Of a stretch of DNA of 64,000 nt, positions 1 to 9,260 are shown one piece after another. The DNA comes from Lagopus muta. Lineage: Eukaryota; Chordata; Aves; Galliformes; Phasianidae. Under the pieces are notes generated by a model that was not told the origin of the DNA, made no database searches, and was given only the letters and a program-made list of their open reading frames with translations. Location: positions 85,319,788-85,383,787 of the forward strand of contig NC_064435.1 in NCBI RefSeq assembly GCF_023343835.1. The letters are read 5' to 3'. A program made the translations under genes and the position numbers. The stretch's first letter is position 1, and each line of letters opens with the position of its first letter.

Positions 1-1930
1 CATTATGTGATATACAAATAAATAAGTGATATCACTGATGACAACATGAGAGCAGATGCAAGTTACGAAGACAGGTGGAAATGGAAACTTTCCATTGGAA
101 AAAGTAGGCAGAGAAAGAGAGAGACATGATAAATCACTTTATCCAAGATGGAAACAATTATCATAGGAAGGCCTCTGCTGAAGGGTGAGAAAACATGAGA
201 CCCAGAACCAGGAAGATCTCTGAGGTGCTGCCTTCATATAGTAAGAAGTCAAAGCAATGCAAGTTTAGTTTTGAACAAATCTATGTATGCTGCAATAGTT
301 CTAATTTAACCACTGATGACTTGTCACTTTTCTCAGGACATTTTTTTAAATTTCAGAGTTTGGGAGTTCCTTAGGACACCACATCCCTGCCACCCAGCAG
401 CAGAAACTAGAAAAACACCACTTCAACTAACTTGTAATTGGATACAAGGTAAATGTTTACTGTGCTTACCTACCTTGTTAGGCCAAGGCTTGCAGGCTGA
501 GGACTTCCTACCCTGCAAGCTATTGACTGTTCTGCCATGTCTGCAGTCCTTCTCTGCCTGAAGATTTTTCTATTGATAGTGAGTATGGATTAAGTCCTAG
601 AGGGTACTGCAATTGCTTCATTCCTTATTCATCCCGCTTAAATTTTTGTTTGATGTTTATGCACTAAGTCTTCATTAATGTGCTTAAAGTGGCTGCAGAT
701 TTGTGGCACACAATACCTTTTGAAAACAACAACAACAAAATATAACACATTCTCTTCTGGGTACAAGATATGTATATTTCAAGACTATTGTTGACTGTGC
801 TTTAGGTTACTGATGTTAGTTACTGACTTTCCTCTCGCATTACTGTCAATAGATAGGTGCAAAGTAACTCTAGTCTTGGACATAAAGCAACTTAAACTTT
901 TTCTTGAAACCAAGGCAGGAGCCCAGATCTGCCAGTGTTGTCTGACCTTTGTAAACTTCAGTTCTGAATATGCATGAAAGCTTTGGGACCAAGGCCCTCG
1001 TGTGTCCTACTTTGTGGAGGGGTAGAGACAATGTGAGGAGAAAATAGCTGCTATTCATATGGTGCACTTTTATCAACAAAAGATGTCAAAGATTTTTAGC
1101 ATGTGGACAGAGTGTGAAGCCTTGGCAGCAGGATTAAGCATATTGCTTCTGCAAGTCTGTTAGGTTGCTGATCCAGGTAGGATGGATTTCTTCAATAGAC
1201 CAGAGAAGCTCACTTGTGGCTGTTAAAGTACTGAGTTGTCAAAAATCTGTCCTTTCAATTCCTGGGCCTGTTCAAACAGGTAAATAGCCCATTGAAGCCC
1301 CTTCTCCTCCCATGAACACTTGCACCACTTACCAAAACATGAATAGTATTGATGAGTGAGACTGTAACAGGCTTTAGAAACCTCACTGCCTTATATTGAG
1401 GAAGAACACTTTAAGAAAGGACAAGAGTTATTTCCCAATCCAAAGTGTTTACATGATAGATGCTAATCTAATCTATCTAGACCATAATGCCCGTAACAGA
1501 GGAAAAAAAACTGGCAAAGGAACTCCCAGATAAGTCTCTGTACCAGGTATGGTTTAAAGGGACAAGTGGATTCTGACTGCTCCCTGCCAGAAGCAGAGAG
1601 CCCTCTCCGAGAAAGTGGCCAGTGAATTGTCCTTACAACTTTGCCTTCCTTTTGGTTGAATGTTAATCCTCGTTAACAACGCTGCCTTGACAGTCCTGGA
1701 AGCCAAGAATTTTCCATGCGATGGAGCCTTCGCTCTGTTCCCTGCTGGTGGACTTTGACCCCAATATGAAGAGATCGCTTCTAGGAAGGTGACAGCAGCT
1801 GAGGTTCTGCTGACACCACCTGCAGGGTTAAGGGCAGTGTCAGGAGAGTTTTATGGAGACCACGATGTGGGCAGAGACCTCTGACATCTGGATGCTGTAG
1901 GCTGCAAAGCACCTAACAACCTATTGAGGT
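1..1930. other. Upstream non-coding DNA, nothing recognised
   Basis: AT-leaning single-copy sequence with short scattered ORFs and many stop codons in all frames. I see no repeat family, RNA gene, CpG cluster or paired splice sites. It is read as intergenic DNA, or an unrecognised intron, upstream of the CpG island. Confidence 0.5.
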
Positions 1931-1935
1931 TATTA

Positions 1936-2354
1936 CTGGGGACTGGAGCACCTCCCCTATGAGGACAGGCTGAGGGAGCTGGGCTTGTTCGGTGTGGAGA
2001 AAAGAAGGCCTCATTTCAGTTCCTAAAGGGAGCCTACAAATGGGAGAGGAATCAAGTCTTTGAAAGGATTGACAGCCACAGGACAAGGGGAAATGGTTTT
2101 AAGTTGGGGGAGGGGAGATTTAGGTTGGATGTCAGGGGGAAATTCTTTACAGAGAGAGTGGTGAGGTGCTGGAACAGCTGCCTAGAGAGGCTGTGGATGC
2201 CCTGTCCCGGAGGATGAAGGCTGGGTTGGATGGGTCCTGTGCAGTCTGGTCTGGTATTAAATGGGGAGGTTGGTGGCCCTGCATGTGGCAGGGGGTTGGA
2301 GGTTCATGATCCTTGAGGTCCCTTCCAACCCTGTGATTCTGTGATCCTGTGATT
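1936..2354 (+). mobile_element. CR1 LINE, 5'-truncated 3' end
   Basis: This is a typical avian CR1 3' end. In order it shows the segment reading 'ggagcacctcccctatgaggac' followed by 'gctgagggagctgggcttgt' (from about 1942), a 'ggacaaggggaaatggtttt' block (about 2080), a 'gctggaacagctgcctagag' block (about 2167), and 'gaggtcccttccaaccctgt' followed by the GATTCTGTGATCCTGTGATT tail that ends near 2354. Reading direction is +. Only the last 420 bases or so are present, which is the usual CR1 5' truncation, so no reverse transcriptase is encoded here. The match to the remembered family pattern is close, suggesting a fairly young copy. The 124-aa reverse-strand ORF across its 3' part is a shadow, not a gene. 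The left boundary is uncertain by a few tens of bases. Confidence 0.93.
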
Positions 2355-3229
2355 ACTCGAGTGTGCCTAGACCAATTGAGCGCTTCTAGAGAAGCACTTA
2401 GCATTTTTATTTTCCACTGGTCACTGCTGGAACAGCATTTAGGGCTAGGTTTGGCTGTGGTCCATCCCAGAGCCACTACTGGTAGCTTAGCTGCTTTTAC
2501 TTGTGCCTTAATGACATACAACTAACTGACAACATATTCAGAAGATGAAATCTGTCTCAATTTTAAGACTTCAGAGGAGTCATCAGGCTTTGTTACCTTG
2601 ATGAATTGCTTTCTCTATTTAAAAAACAAAACCAAGCAAACAAAAAAGCATCTTGTGTCACGTCTTCATTGAATGAGATATTTTCATTTTAAAGCTATTG
2701 AAGCTGTTGTTGTTTTAAAGGAGAACTTGACTGCTTCTTTATAAAAAACAAGGCAATGATGAGGTATGCATTTTTTACCTTGATATTGCATTATCTATCT
2801 GATAAGATATGACAAAAATGTTTTGTTCAGTGACCCTGCAGCCCATACACGGGTGCAGTAAAGAAATCAATGACAGCCTTTCCTTTGAATTCACTTGCAA
2901 AGGACTTCAGCATTTTAGACCATAGAGTTTTCTCTTTGTGTGGAAGTGTAGTACTACATACTTGCTTAGTCTTCATAAATACTTGGCTCTGGCTTCACTA
3001 ACTGTTAATTTGTCTGAGATAATTGTGGCTTTAAAGAGACAGCATTGGTTCTCCACTCCCATTTCCTTCCATCTGAAAACAATCCCAGCTAAGAGTTCTG
3101 GAGACCATCATCAACCTCCCTGTTCTGACAGGGATGCACTCATTTCTAGGCGAATACACGAGAAATGAAGATGTTAGTCATGCGTTATTGTGCTCACACA
3201 AGAGGCACTTCAAGTTAAAGAATACATTC
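2355..3229. other. Non-coding DNA, nothing recognised
   Basis: AT-rich sequence with A-rich and T-rich runs (about 2620-2750). I found no repeat family, exon or motif cluster I can support. Confidence 0.5.
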
Positions 3230-3450
3230 TAAATATGTTATTGTTCAGGTCGTGTACATGTTTAACTTCCCAGAGGAAAGCATACCTTAATTAGCCAGCT
3301 GTAATCCAAATTACAGTTTCTCATTCGTTAAAGCTGTTAAAATACCTTAAATCAGCTGCCTATGTCTGAAATAACAATGAAAATAACTGCATTTGCAAAA
3401 ATTATCTGAATGCAAGCAGGCTATAAATAGAGAGGAGGTGGATTGGACAG
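3230..3450. promoter_or_regulatory. Possible conserved non-coding element rich in homeodomain and E-box sites
   Basis: This 220-base stretch packs homeodomain-type cores (cttaattagcc near 3288, ccaaattaca near 3307) with E-box CAGCTG sequences (near 3297 and 3354) and several ATTA/TAAT cores, and has no repeats. Such density is typical of developmental enhancers in vertebrate gene deserts. Conservation itself cannot be seen here; this is inference from composition. Confidence 0.25.
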
Positions 3451-3959
3451 TCTGCAGATCCTGAGTTGGAATAAAAACATCATACTTAAGCCAAAAACAT
3501 GACAACCAATATTTTCTGTTATAAAAACATTTGAGATTAATTTAGTTTTTTTTATGAAAGCTGTCTGAGATTGAAATCAAGAGCGAGGTTCTCTGTTTAT
3601 TTATGAGCCAGCACTGATACCTGAAGCATAAAGCAAGGCACCTTCAGAGCAATGCCAGCAAACTTTTGACTATATTGGGAAATCCTTCTTGCCATGGGAT
3701 AACACTTGTCATCTGAGCAGACTGTATGACAGGTCTGTGAGGTGGATTACTACTGTCCACTAGAGGCTGTAATGAGACCAACAATGTCGTTTTATGACAA
3801 ATTGAAGTCCTAGACTGTAATGATTGATAATTGTAAAATCACTGTTCGCATGCAGCGTGTCGTCAATCACTGGATTTCCCTGAATGTGGATGTTGAAAAT
3901 ATTCCAACTTATGTTAGCTCTTATTTTCCAATTTTTTACAGGTACTAATTACATAAAGG
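3451..3959. other. Non-coding DNA, nothing recognised
   Basis: AT-rich sequence without supported features. A partial CTCF-like string near 3755 (CCACTAGAGG) fails the last two core positions and is not called. Confidence 0.45.
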
Positions 3960-5170
3960 ATGTGCGTTGATGGCACGACATCAGTGCACTGAAAGACAGT
4001 TTCTCCTAGACAACGTGCCTCCTGCACGTCAAACTGATGACTGTCTTTTGGTCAAGAATGTGTTCAAGTGGCAGTCTGACCAGTTTCAGCATGTTACTGG
4101 CAGGAGGCACTGCTTGAATGGGTTCCTGTGTCCGACTCACACTGTGGTGCTGGAGCCCCTATCTGCACGTACTGCTCTGCCACAGTGCCTGTCTCCGTTC
4201 TTAATGTCAGAACTGTCCTGGTCTGCAACTGTGTCTATTTTCTGAAGTAAATGACTTTCACCTCTGGCATAGTTCTGCACGTCTGGGTCAATAGACTGCA
4301 GTGCCTTGATAGACAGTGAGGGACCTTTGTCCTGGCCATGGCAGCACACGAGATCTTGCTCAGGTGCTGCTTCCCACCCTTGGTGCCCCCACCATGCTCG
4401 CTGTTGGGGGAATGCTTTGAGCCCTGCCACAGGCCCTCAAAAGAGGAACTGCAGAGGCATAATGGCATCTTGTGATGTGGAAGCGCATCCTGTGCACCGG
4501 GCAATGCCAGCAAAGGCACTGTCCCCTTATCTCTGTTATGTAACCACCGTCAAAATGAAGGTGAGTTTGTGAACCCAATGTGGTTGCCTGCAGTTACGGC
4601 ACTTCCCCAGAACATGGGCAGAGGCTGCCTTGCTGGGAAAAAATACTGCTTTGGTTTACAACTGACATGCTCTTCCAACTTTGAAGCAGAAACATGGACA
4701 AAGATTTAAAAGCCAGAGGCTGGTTCATGGCAAAAAGTGTGGGTCCTGCGGCAAACACCATGGCCACAGGCCGGAGGAACACACAAGCCTCTTACATGAG
4801 CCTGCCGCAGAAGGGAAAGTTGCCCAAAACTTGCTTCAGCATGAATGTGGCTTCTCTTCCACGGCGTGTGCCACACCTCTTGGCAAGGTGGAGGTTTGAG
4901 AGGGAAAGATTCCTTTCTCCTGAGGTAACAGGAGTACAACTGGAATAAAAAAGGTGGCAGGAGGAAGAATGCCGTGTCTGCAGAACAGAATGCAAAGGAT
5001 GGGGTAGCAGCTTCTGTGGGGCCTTCGCTTGATTTCCAGCTGTCTCCAGCCTCTGCCTCTCTCCCATGGTTCCTTTCATTAAATCAATGAACCTTGCATT
5101 AGCTGGGTGAGGATATTTTTGCTGTCTGCCACATGGCCATAGATGCACCATCTCGTTGCTGAGTGGCACA
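3960..5170 (+). other. Unexplained ORF-dense segment with an orphan splice donor
   Basis: Several overlapping short ORFs (60-125 aa) lie here on both strands, and GC content is moderately higher than in the flanks. A strong donor, AAG followed by GTGAGT, lies at 4561 (last exon base 4560). An open frame on the + strand runs into it from about 4306, and possible acceptors such as a TCAG near 4211 exist upstream. I recognise no protein family in any frame. It could be part of an upstream non-coding transcript, an old decayed repeat, or chance. It is listed because the stretch stands out from its neighbours. Confidence 0.2.
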
Positions 5171-5800
5171 TTTGCCCAGACATCCGGGCCTGCTGCTGTC
5201 CCCAGAGTGCTCTGAAACAGGCAGTCGCTTTGGGTTATGTAGTGAACCTGATCTGGAGAGGTAGAAGTTGCATTGTTAAAATATCCTTATGCTCATAAAG
5301 CCGGTCTATATGACAGCACCAGCTCTCAGTCAAGAGCTGTGCAGATTAGCACATTCTCAAGGAAGTACGGAGGATGAGTACAGTCATTCATAGAAGGGAC
5401 TGCTTTGCTGAGCTGCATACTGACAGAGCCCTAGGGTCTTTCGCATCCATACTAATCCTAGTTCCAATGCTAAAACACGGTGTTACTACCTGTGGACACA
5501 CACGTACACATCGGCACTAGAGACATCTGCTTGGAGCTCACAGCTGTACTGGGGGCGGATTGAAAGATGCTCAGCCAACAGCCTGCTCTGGACCGCCACA
5601 GCATAGGGAGCACGCAGGGTGCTCTCAGAACCCTTCTGGGGTGAGACCCAGGGTTGGGGGCTTATGCAGCATTTTGTGCGGTGACCCTGATGCCGAAGCA
5701 GAGCGAGCCGTTCCCTGTGCAGCAGTCGGGTTGCCAGCAAGCAGAGCAGACGTTGTCCTGTGGCTGTGTTCCTCCCATTCATTTATTCTGGGAGAGGCGG
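5171..5800. other. CpG-island shore
   Basis: GC content and CpG frequency rise steadily toward the island. No exon or repeat is recognised. The ORFs on both strands at 5486-5916 overlap one another and are explained by composition. Confidence 0.45.
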
Positions 5801-5929
5801 GCAGTGGTCTGCGCGCAGCCGGGAGAGACGAGCGAGGATCCTGCCGGAGCGTGTGCGAGGAGCGCAGCGGGAGCGAGTACCCAAACATGCGTGGTGCAGC
5901 CCTGCCTGCCTCGTAGTGCGGCGACGGAA

Positions 5930-5936
5930 TGAGTCA
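5930..5936. promoter_or_regulatory. AP-1 site TGAGTCA
   Basis: A perfect 7-base AP-1 consensus at the upstream edge of the CpG island, in the context ATGAGTCAG. Occupancy is unknown; a 7-base match occurs by chance every several kilobases. Confidence 0.35.
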
Positions 5937-6466
5937 GAGCCTCTTTGGTCTGAATGAAGTGGAAGGTACTCTCTACAAAGCGACTCGAGCATACGCCAAG
6001 GATCCGGAAAAATAAAACTAATTCAGAAAACGGGAGTGGGATGCGGGCTCCTGTTGTACAAAGCTTCACAGCTCTCCACGGCAAAACGCAATATGGCATC
6101 TTAAATAAAATCACCCTCCCCTGATTCTCACGGCGCTGCCTCCGAGCCGTCCCCGGCTCCCTGGCGCGCGTTTATTTCCTCCCTTAGCGACAGCCCGGCC
6201 TCGGCCGGCGCTCCCGCATCCCGCACGGCCGCCCCGCTCTCCTCTCCCCGCTCGGCAGCGCGCCGCTCCCGGTGCCCGCCGGTGCGGCTGTCGGCGCAGC
6301 GGGCGTCGGGGCGAGGAGCGGCCGGGCGGGGGGAGCCCAGAGGTGGGGAGGAAGGCGACTCGGCCCCAGGCGGCCCCCAAAGGGTTAAGGCCGCCGGCCC
6401 CGGCGGTGCTGCGCGTATGCAATAATCTGTGTGGCTCTCTTGGCCGCCTGCCAGAGTGCTGCCTTG

Positions 6467-6505
6467 CCTCCTCCTCCTCCTCCTCCTCCTCCTCCTCCTC
6501 CTCCT
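6467..6505 (+). repeat. (CCT)13 microsatellite
   Basis: Thirteen uninterrupted CCT units, a strict polypyrimidine tract about 90 bases upstream of the CArG box, followed by C runs with interspersed TT. Pyrimidine tracts of this kind are common just upstream of vertebrate transcription starts and can form triplex DNA. It generates the false poly-Ser, poly-Pro and poly-Arg ORFs of this area. Confidence 0.95.
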
Positions 6506-6597
6506 ACCCGCTGCCCCCCCCCCTTCCCCTTCCCCCCCCCCCCCCGGCTTTCGCGTGAAGTAGGATCCTTGAGCTGTTGCAGAGGCAGCCAACTGCT

Positions 6598-6607
6598 CCA
6601 TATTTGG
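6598..6607. promoter_or_regulatory. CArG box (SRF binding site) CCATATTTGG
   Basis: A perfect match to the serum response element core CC(A/T)6GG, in non-repetitive sequence at the start of the presumed leader exon, about 250 bases upstream of the splice donor. SRF sites in proximal promoters are functional far more often than elsewhere, so control by SRF and its cofactors is plausible. Binding is an inference. Confidence 0.5.
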
Positions 6608-6854
6608 CTTCTATTACACATTTACATACTGGAGAGCGGAGCGGCAGCGAGCGCTGTACCGCAGACATCATTTCTACTACAGCGGCGGAGCAGCCCGCAG
6701 CGTGTACCCGCGGGGGAAGGAGCCCACATACACACACACATATTTACACACACACATTTACACACACACACACAGACCCCCGCCTCGGGAGGACGGCGGT
6801 GCGCGAGTCTCGGTCCGACCCCCCCGCCAGCCCCACCTCCACTGACACTTTACA
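6608..6854 (+). other. Probable non-coding first exon (5' UTR) of an unidentified gene
   Basis: The right boundary is set by a strong donor at 6855 (ACA followed by GTAAGTG). The left boundary is not determined; transcription probably starts between about 6560 and 6660, just downstream of the CCT/C-rich tract and around the CArG box. The segment has no ATG from 6420 through 6854 on the + strand, as expected of a leader that must not start translation. It contains a compound CA microsatellite (6725-6774). No ORF of note begins here. The next well-formed exon on this strand is at 61947-62076, which implies an intron of about 55 kb unless alternative exons are used. The gene is not recognised, and its coding part lies outside the window. 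Confidence 0.5.
6725..6774 (+). repeat. Compound CA microsatellite within the leader exon
   Basis: CA repeats broken twice by TATTTA or TTTA-type interruptions, ending at 6774. It lies inside the probable first exon, so it would be transcribed into the 5' UTR. Confidence 0.9.
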
Positions 6855-6894
6855 GTAAGTGCCTTTTTCTTCCTCCTCTGCTTTCTGCCCCCCC

Positions 6895-6932
6895 CGCTCC
6901 TCCTCCTCTTCCTCCTCCTCCTCCTCCCCCCC
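6895..6932 (+). repeat. Imperfect TCC pyrimidine tract
   Basis: Imperfect CTC/TCC repeats and C runs directly downstream of the donor at 6855, inside the start of the intron. Confidence 0.8.
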
Positions 6933-7006
6933 GGTTTCTCCCCTTGTTTGGGCTGCGGAGCCACCCGCGGTTCCCGGCTGGAAAAACACGGGGCCGGAGG
7001 CGGCTG

Positions 7007-7064
7007 TGTTCGTGTGTATGTGTGTATATATGTGTTTGTGTGCGTGTATGTGTGCGTGTGTGCG
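7007..7064 (+). repeat. Imperfect TG/TA microsatellite
   Basis: Alternating purine-pyrimidine tract of GTGTAT, GTGTGT and GTGCGT units, followed by a G run at about 7065-7072. It can adopt Z-DNA under supercoiling. Confidence 0.9.
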
Positions 7065-7171
7065 GGGGGGGCAGCGCTGCGGCCCAGCCTCAGGGCCCGG
7101 CCCGGGCGGGGGCCACGACATGGCCGAGGGCAGCGGCCTGGGCCCGGGGCTCGTACGGCCCTCCCGCTCCA

Positions 7172-7201
7172 CCTCCTCCTCCTCCTCCTCCTCCTCCTCC
7201 C
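7172..7201 (+). repeat. (CCT)n microsatellite
   Basis: About ten CCT units on the + strand, the second long CCT block in this island. Confidence 0.95.
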
Positions 7202-7258
7202 TTCTTCCTCACCCCGCCGGTGGCCGCGGTGGACATTTTGCGGGGCGTGTGTTTGTAG

Positions 7259-7261
<3 letters not shown>

Positions 7262-7301
<40 letters not shown>
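7262..7301 (+). repeat. (TG)20 microsatellite
   Basis: Twenty uninterrupted TG units inside the CpG island. Likely length-polymorphic and capable of forming Z-DNA. Confidence 0.97.
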
Positions 7302-7302
<1 letters not shown>

Positions 7303-7337
7303 CGGTGCGGTGCGTGACGGGGTGCTGACACGGCCCC

Positions 7338-7357
7338 TGTGTGTGTGTGTGTGTGTG
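7338..7357 (+). repeat. (TG)10 microsatellite
   Basis: Ten TG units, 36 bases downstream of the (TG)20 block, with GC-rich unique sequence between them. Confidence 0.95.
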
Positions 7358-7816
7358 GGAGCGGGGGGGCCGCGGCCGGGCCGCACGGCGCATGTAGTAG
7401 GGGCTGGGCGGCCGCTGAGGGTGAATGAAGCGAGCGGGCGGTGGAGGAGGAGGCGGCGCTGGGACGGGGCTGTGCCCGGCGGCCACCCCGCGCCGCCGCT
7501 CCCGGGGCCCGGGCCGCCCGCGGACAACGCCCGGTACCGCCGCCGGGGGAGCGCGGGAGGGAGGGCCGCGGGGCACCGCCGCTCGGCCCCGGCGCCGACC
7601 GGAGCTCGGGGTCGGGTCGGTGTTGTTCGATATTCACCCCTCAGCCCCGGTAGGGCCGCGATGCGCGAGCGCGATTCCTGGGGGTACCGAAGTCTGAATT
7701 AAAGGCGCTGGGAAACGTCAGCGCCCGCTGTGATAGCGATAATAACGTGACGGAGCGGCGGCAGAGGAGGAATTACCGCCGGGCGCTAACGGAGGAGCAA
7801 ACGAGTCGGAAGCCGT

Positions 7817-7823
7817 TATATAA
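7817..7823 (+). promoter_or_regulatory. TATA-like element in the CpG island
   Basis: TATATAA in an otherwise GC-rich context, followed by CpG-rich sequence. It could mark an alternative start site about 30 bases downstream. There is no independent support. Confidence 0.2.
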
Positions 7824-8118
7824 TGCGCCGTTCGGCGCGGGGAGCCACGGCTGTTTGGGTGCCGTTGGCTGCACAGCAGGCGCTCCGCGGGCAGCCGTGC
7901 CGAGCCGGGCGGGGGGATACGCCGAGCCCCTCCGTTCGCGGGGCAAAGCGCGTCCGTGCAGCGGCACGCTGAGGGCTTTTAATTTCGCTTTCGAGCCCTT
8001 CCGCCACGGGATCGCCGCGCCGCGCCTCCGGCCCTTCCCCCGCGCGGTCCCGGGCTCTTCTCGCAGCCCCTCGTCGCCGGAACCCGCCCGGCCCGGCTCC
8101 GCCGAGCGATGTGAGCGC

Positions 8119-8132
8119 GCTGCCATGGCAAC
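8119..8132. promoter_or_regulatory. RFX-type X-box palindrome
   Basis: GCTGCCATGGCAAC matches the inverted-repeat RFX consensus GTTGCCATGGCAAC at 13 of 14 positions. RFX factors bind such sites in promoters, including those of ciliary and some neural genes. The same bases give an ATG in strong Kozak context (ATG at 8125), followed by an open frame to a possible donor (CAG then GTGTGC) at 8152, so a short alternative coding first exon is a second reading. I favour the binding-site reading. Confidence 0.4.
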
Positions 8133-8392
8133 GGACGGCCCCGGCCGCTCAGGTGTGCGCGCGCCGTGCGCCCGGCCGCCCCCGTGCCGCGTGCGGACTG
8201 CGGGAGGAAGGGGCGGCGGTGCTCGGGGGGCTGCGGGCTCGCGAAAACTTCGCCGCTGCTCCCCTCTCCCCGCCCGGCCGCCGTAGGCCGCGGGGCCGTC
8301 CCGCGCCGAGCCGTGACATTACCGGTGGGAATGCCCGGTGCTGCGTGACTGAGCAAGGAGCTGTGTGCTGGGGGACGGCTGGCTTCCTGCTC

Positions 8393-8420
8393 CCTCGGTT
8401 AAAAAAAAAAAAAACCGAGG
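8393..8420. repeat. Perfect 8-bp inverted repeat with a poly(A) loop
   Basis: CCTCGGTT (8393-8400) and AACCGAGG (8413-8420) are exact reverse complements. They are separated by twelve A residues; the total A run is fourteen, 8401-8414. It lies at the downstream edge of the CpG island. RNA from either strand could form this hairpin, with an A loop on the + strand and a U loop on the - strand. Confidence 0.8.
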
Positions 8421-9260
8421 TGCGTACGATATAAAGAATTTCTTATCGGCAAACAACTCGTTGCTGGTATTCCGATTTATTTTATTTCGCATTGGTGCTC
8501 GTTGAAATACAGCAGAGTAATAGAGTGGGAAACTTTCCGCCTCAGACAGCGTAACGCCGTGACAGAGCAGGCAGTGCAGCTCCGCGCTGCGTGCCGCCCT
8601 CCGGGAGCGCTGAACTGAAGATCTCATGCCGGCCTTCCCCCCCGCTGCCTGCACACAGGCGCCCAATCTGGTGCTCGATCCTAATGCCGTGGGCCTGGAG
8701 CGGCTCCAGGGGCTGCTTGTGAGCCGCGCACACGGTGTGTATCTGGGGTAGCTCCGCTTGTTGGACCGCGGCCAGGCACAGAGCAGAGTAGCAGAGCTCA
8801 GGCGCTGATCCGCTGCCTGAGCCATCGTTTTCCCAATATCTTTCTACGGCAAAAAGCACCGTGGGAGTTTTGCCCCCTGGAGGAGCCGCGTTAGCCACGT
8901 GCAAGAGCGGTGAATGACTCCCATTGCTAACCGCACGTGCATCCACGCTGCTACAGAGCGCAGCCCGGAGCGTTGCACATCTCGGTGGGGAGAAGTTGCC
9001 GGCGCCATGCAGCACCGGAGCTCTCAGGCAGCCCGTGGGCTGTGCTGACCGGCCCTCTGTGCCCGGGGCTCGATCCTAATGCCTGCCTTTGGTGGGAACG
9101 GCCTTCCTCTGCGTGCCGAGGGGGCTGGAAGGAGGGCAGCCCGTGGAGAGGAGTGGTAGCAGAAGGTGAGCGCTCACAGCACGGCTGCTGTGGAGCTGCC
9201 ACTGCGTGCCCGGTGTTGCTGGTGACGTGCTCCATGGAGAGGCAGTTCACCGAGTGACAG
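8421..9260. other. Downstream CpG shore
   Basis: Moderately GC-rich with scattered CpG. It contains a good donor-like AAG followed by GTGAGC at about 9165, which might end an alternative first exon. No protein or repeat is recognised. The ORFs here overlap on opposite strands and are composition effects. Confidence 0.35.

Larger units (their letters stand above)
5800..8360. promoter_or_regulatory. CpG island (promoter region)
   Basis: This stretch is GC-rich with very frequent CpG, in sharp contrast to the CpG-poor DNA on both sides. It contains AP-1 (5930), CArG (6598) and RFX-type (8119) motifs, CCT and CA/TG microsatellites, long C runs (about 6515-6545) and a splice donor at 6855. Vertebrate CpG islands of this size normally mark promoters of broadly expressed or developmental genes. 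The donor points to + strand transcription. Antisense initiation is also common at such islands and cannot be excluded. Long ORFs here on both strands, up to 275 codons, encode runs of Pro, Ser, Arg, Gly or His and come from the repeats, so they are not called as genes. Confidence 0.85.

Noticed and set aside
2147..2521. 124-codon reverse-strand ORF
   Set aside because: It lies largely across the reverse strand of the CR1 3' end and is a repeat shadow.
3752..3766. CTCF-like CCACTAGAGG
   Set aside because: Fails the last two core positions of the consensus.
6128..7576. Long overlapping ORFs (up to 275 codons) on both strands of the CpG island
   Set aside because: They consist of Pro, Ser, Arg, Gly and Thr/His runs translated from CCT and CA/TG repeats, overlap each other in several frames, and lack any recognisable domain.
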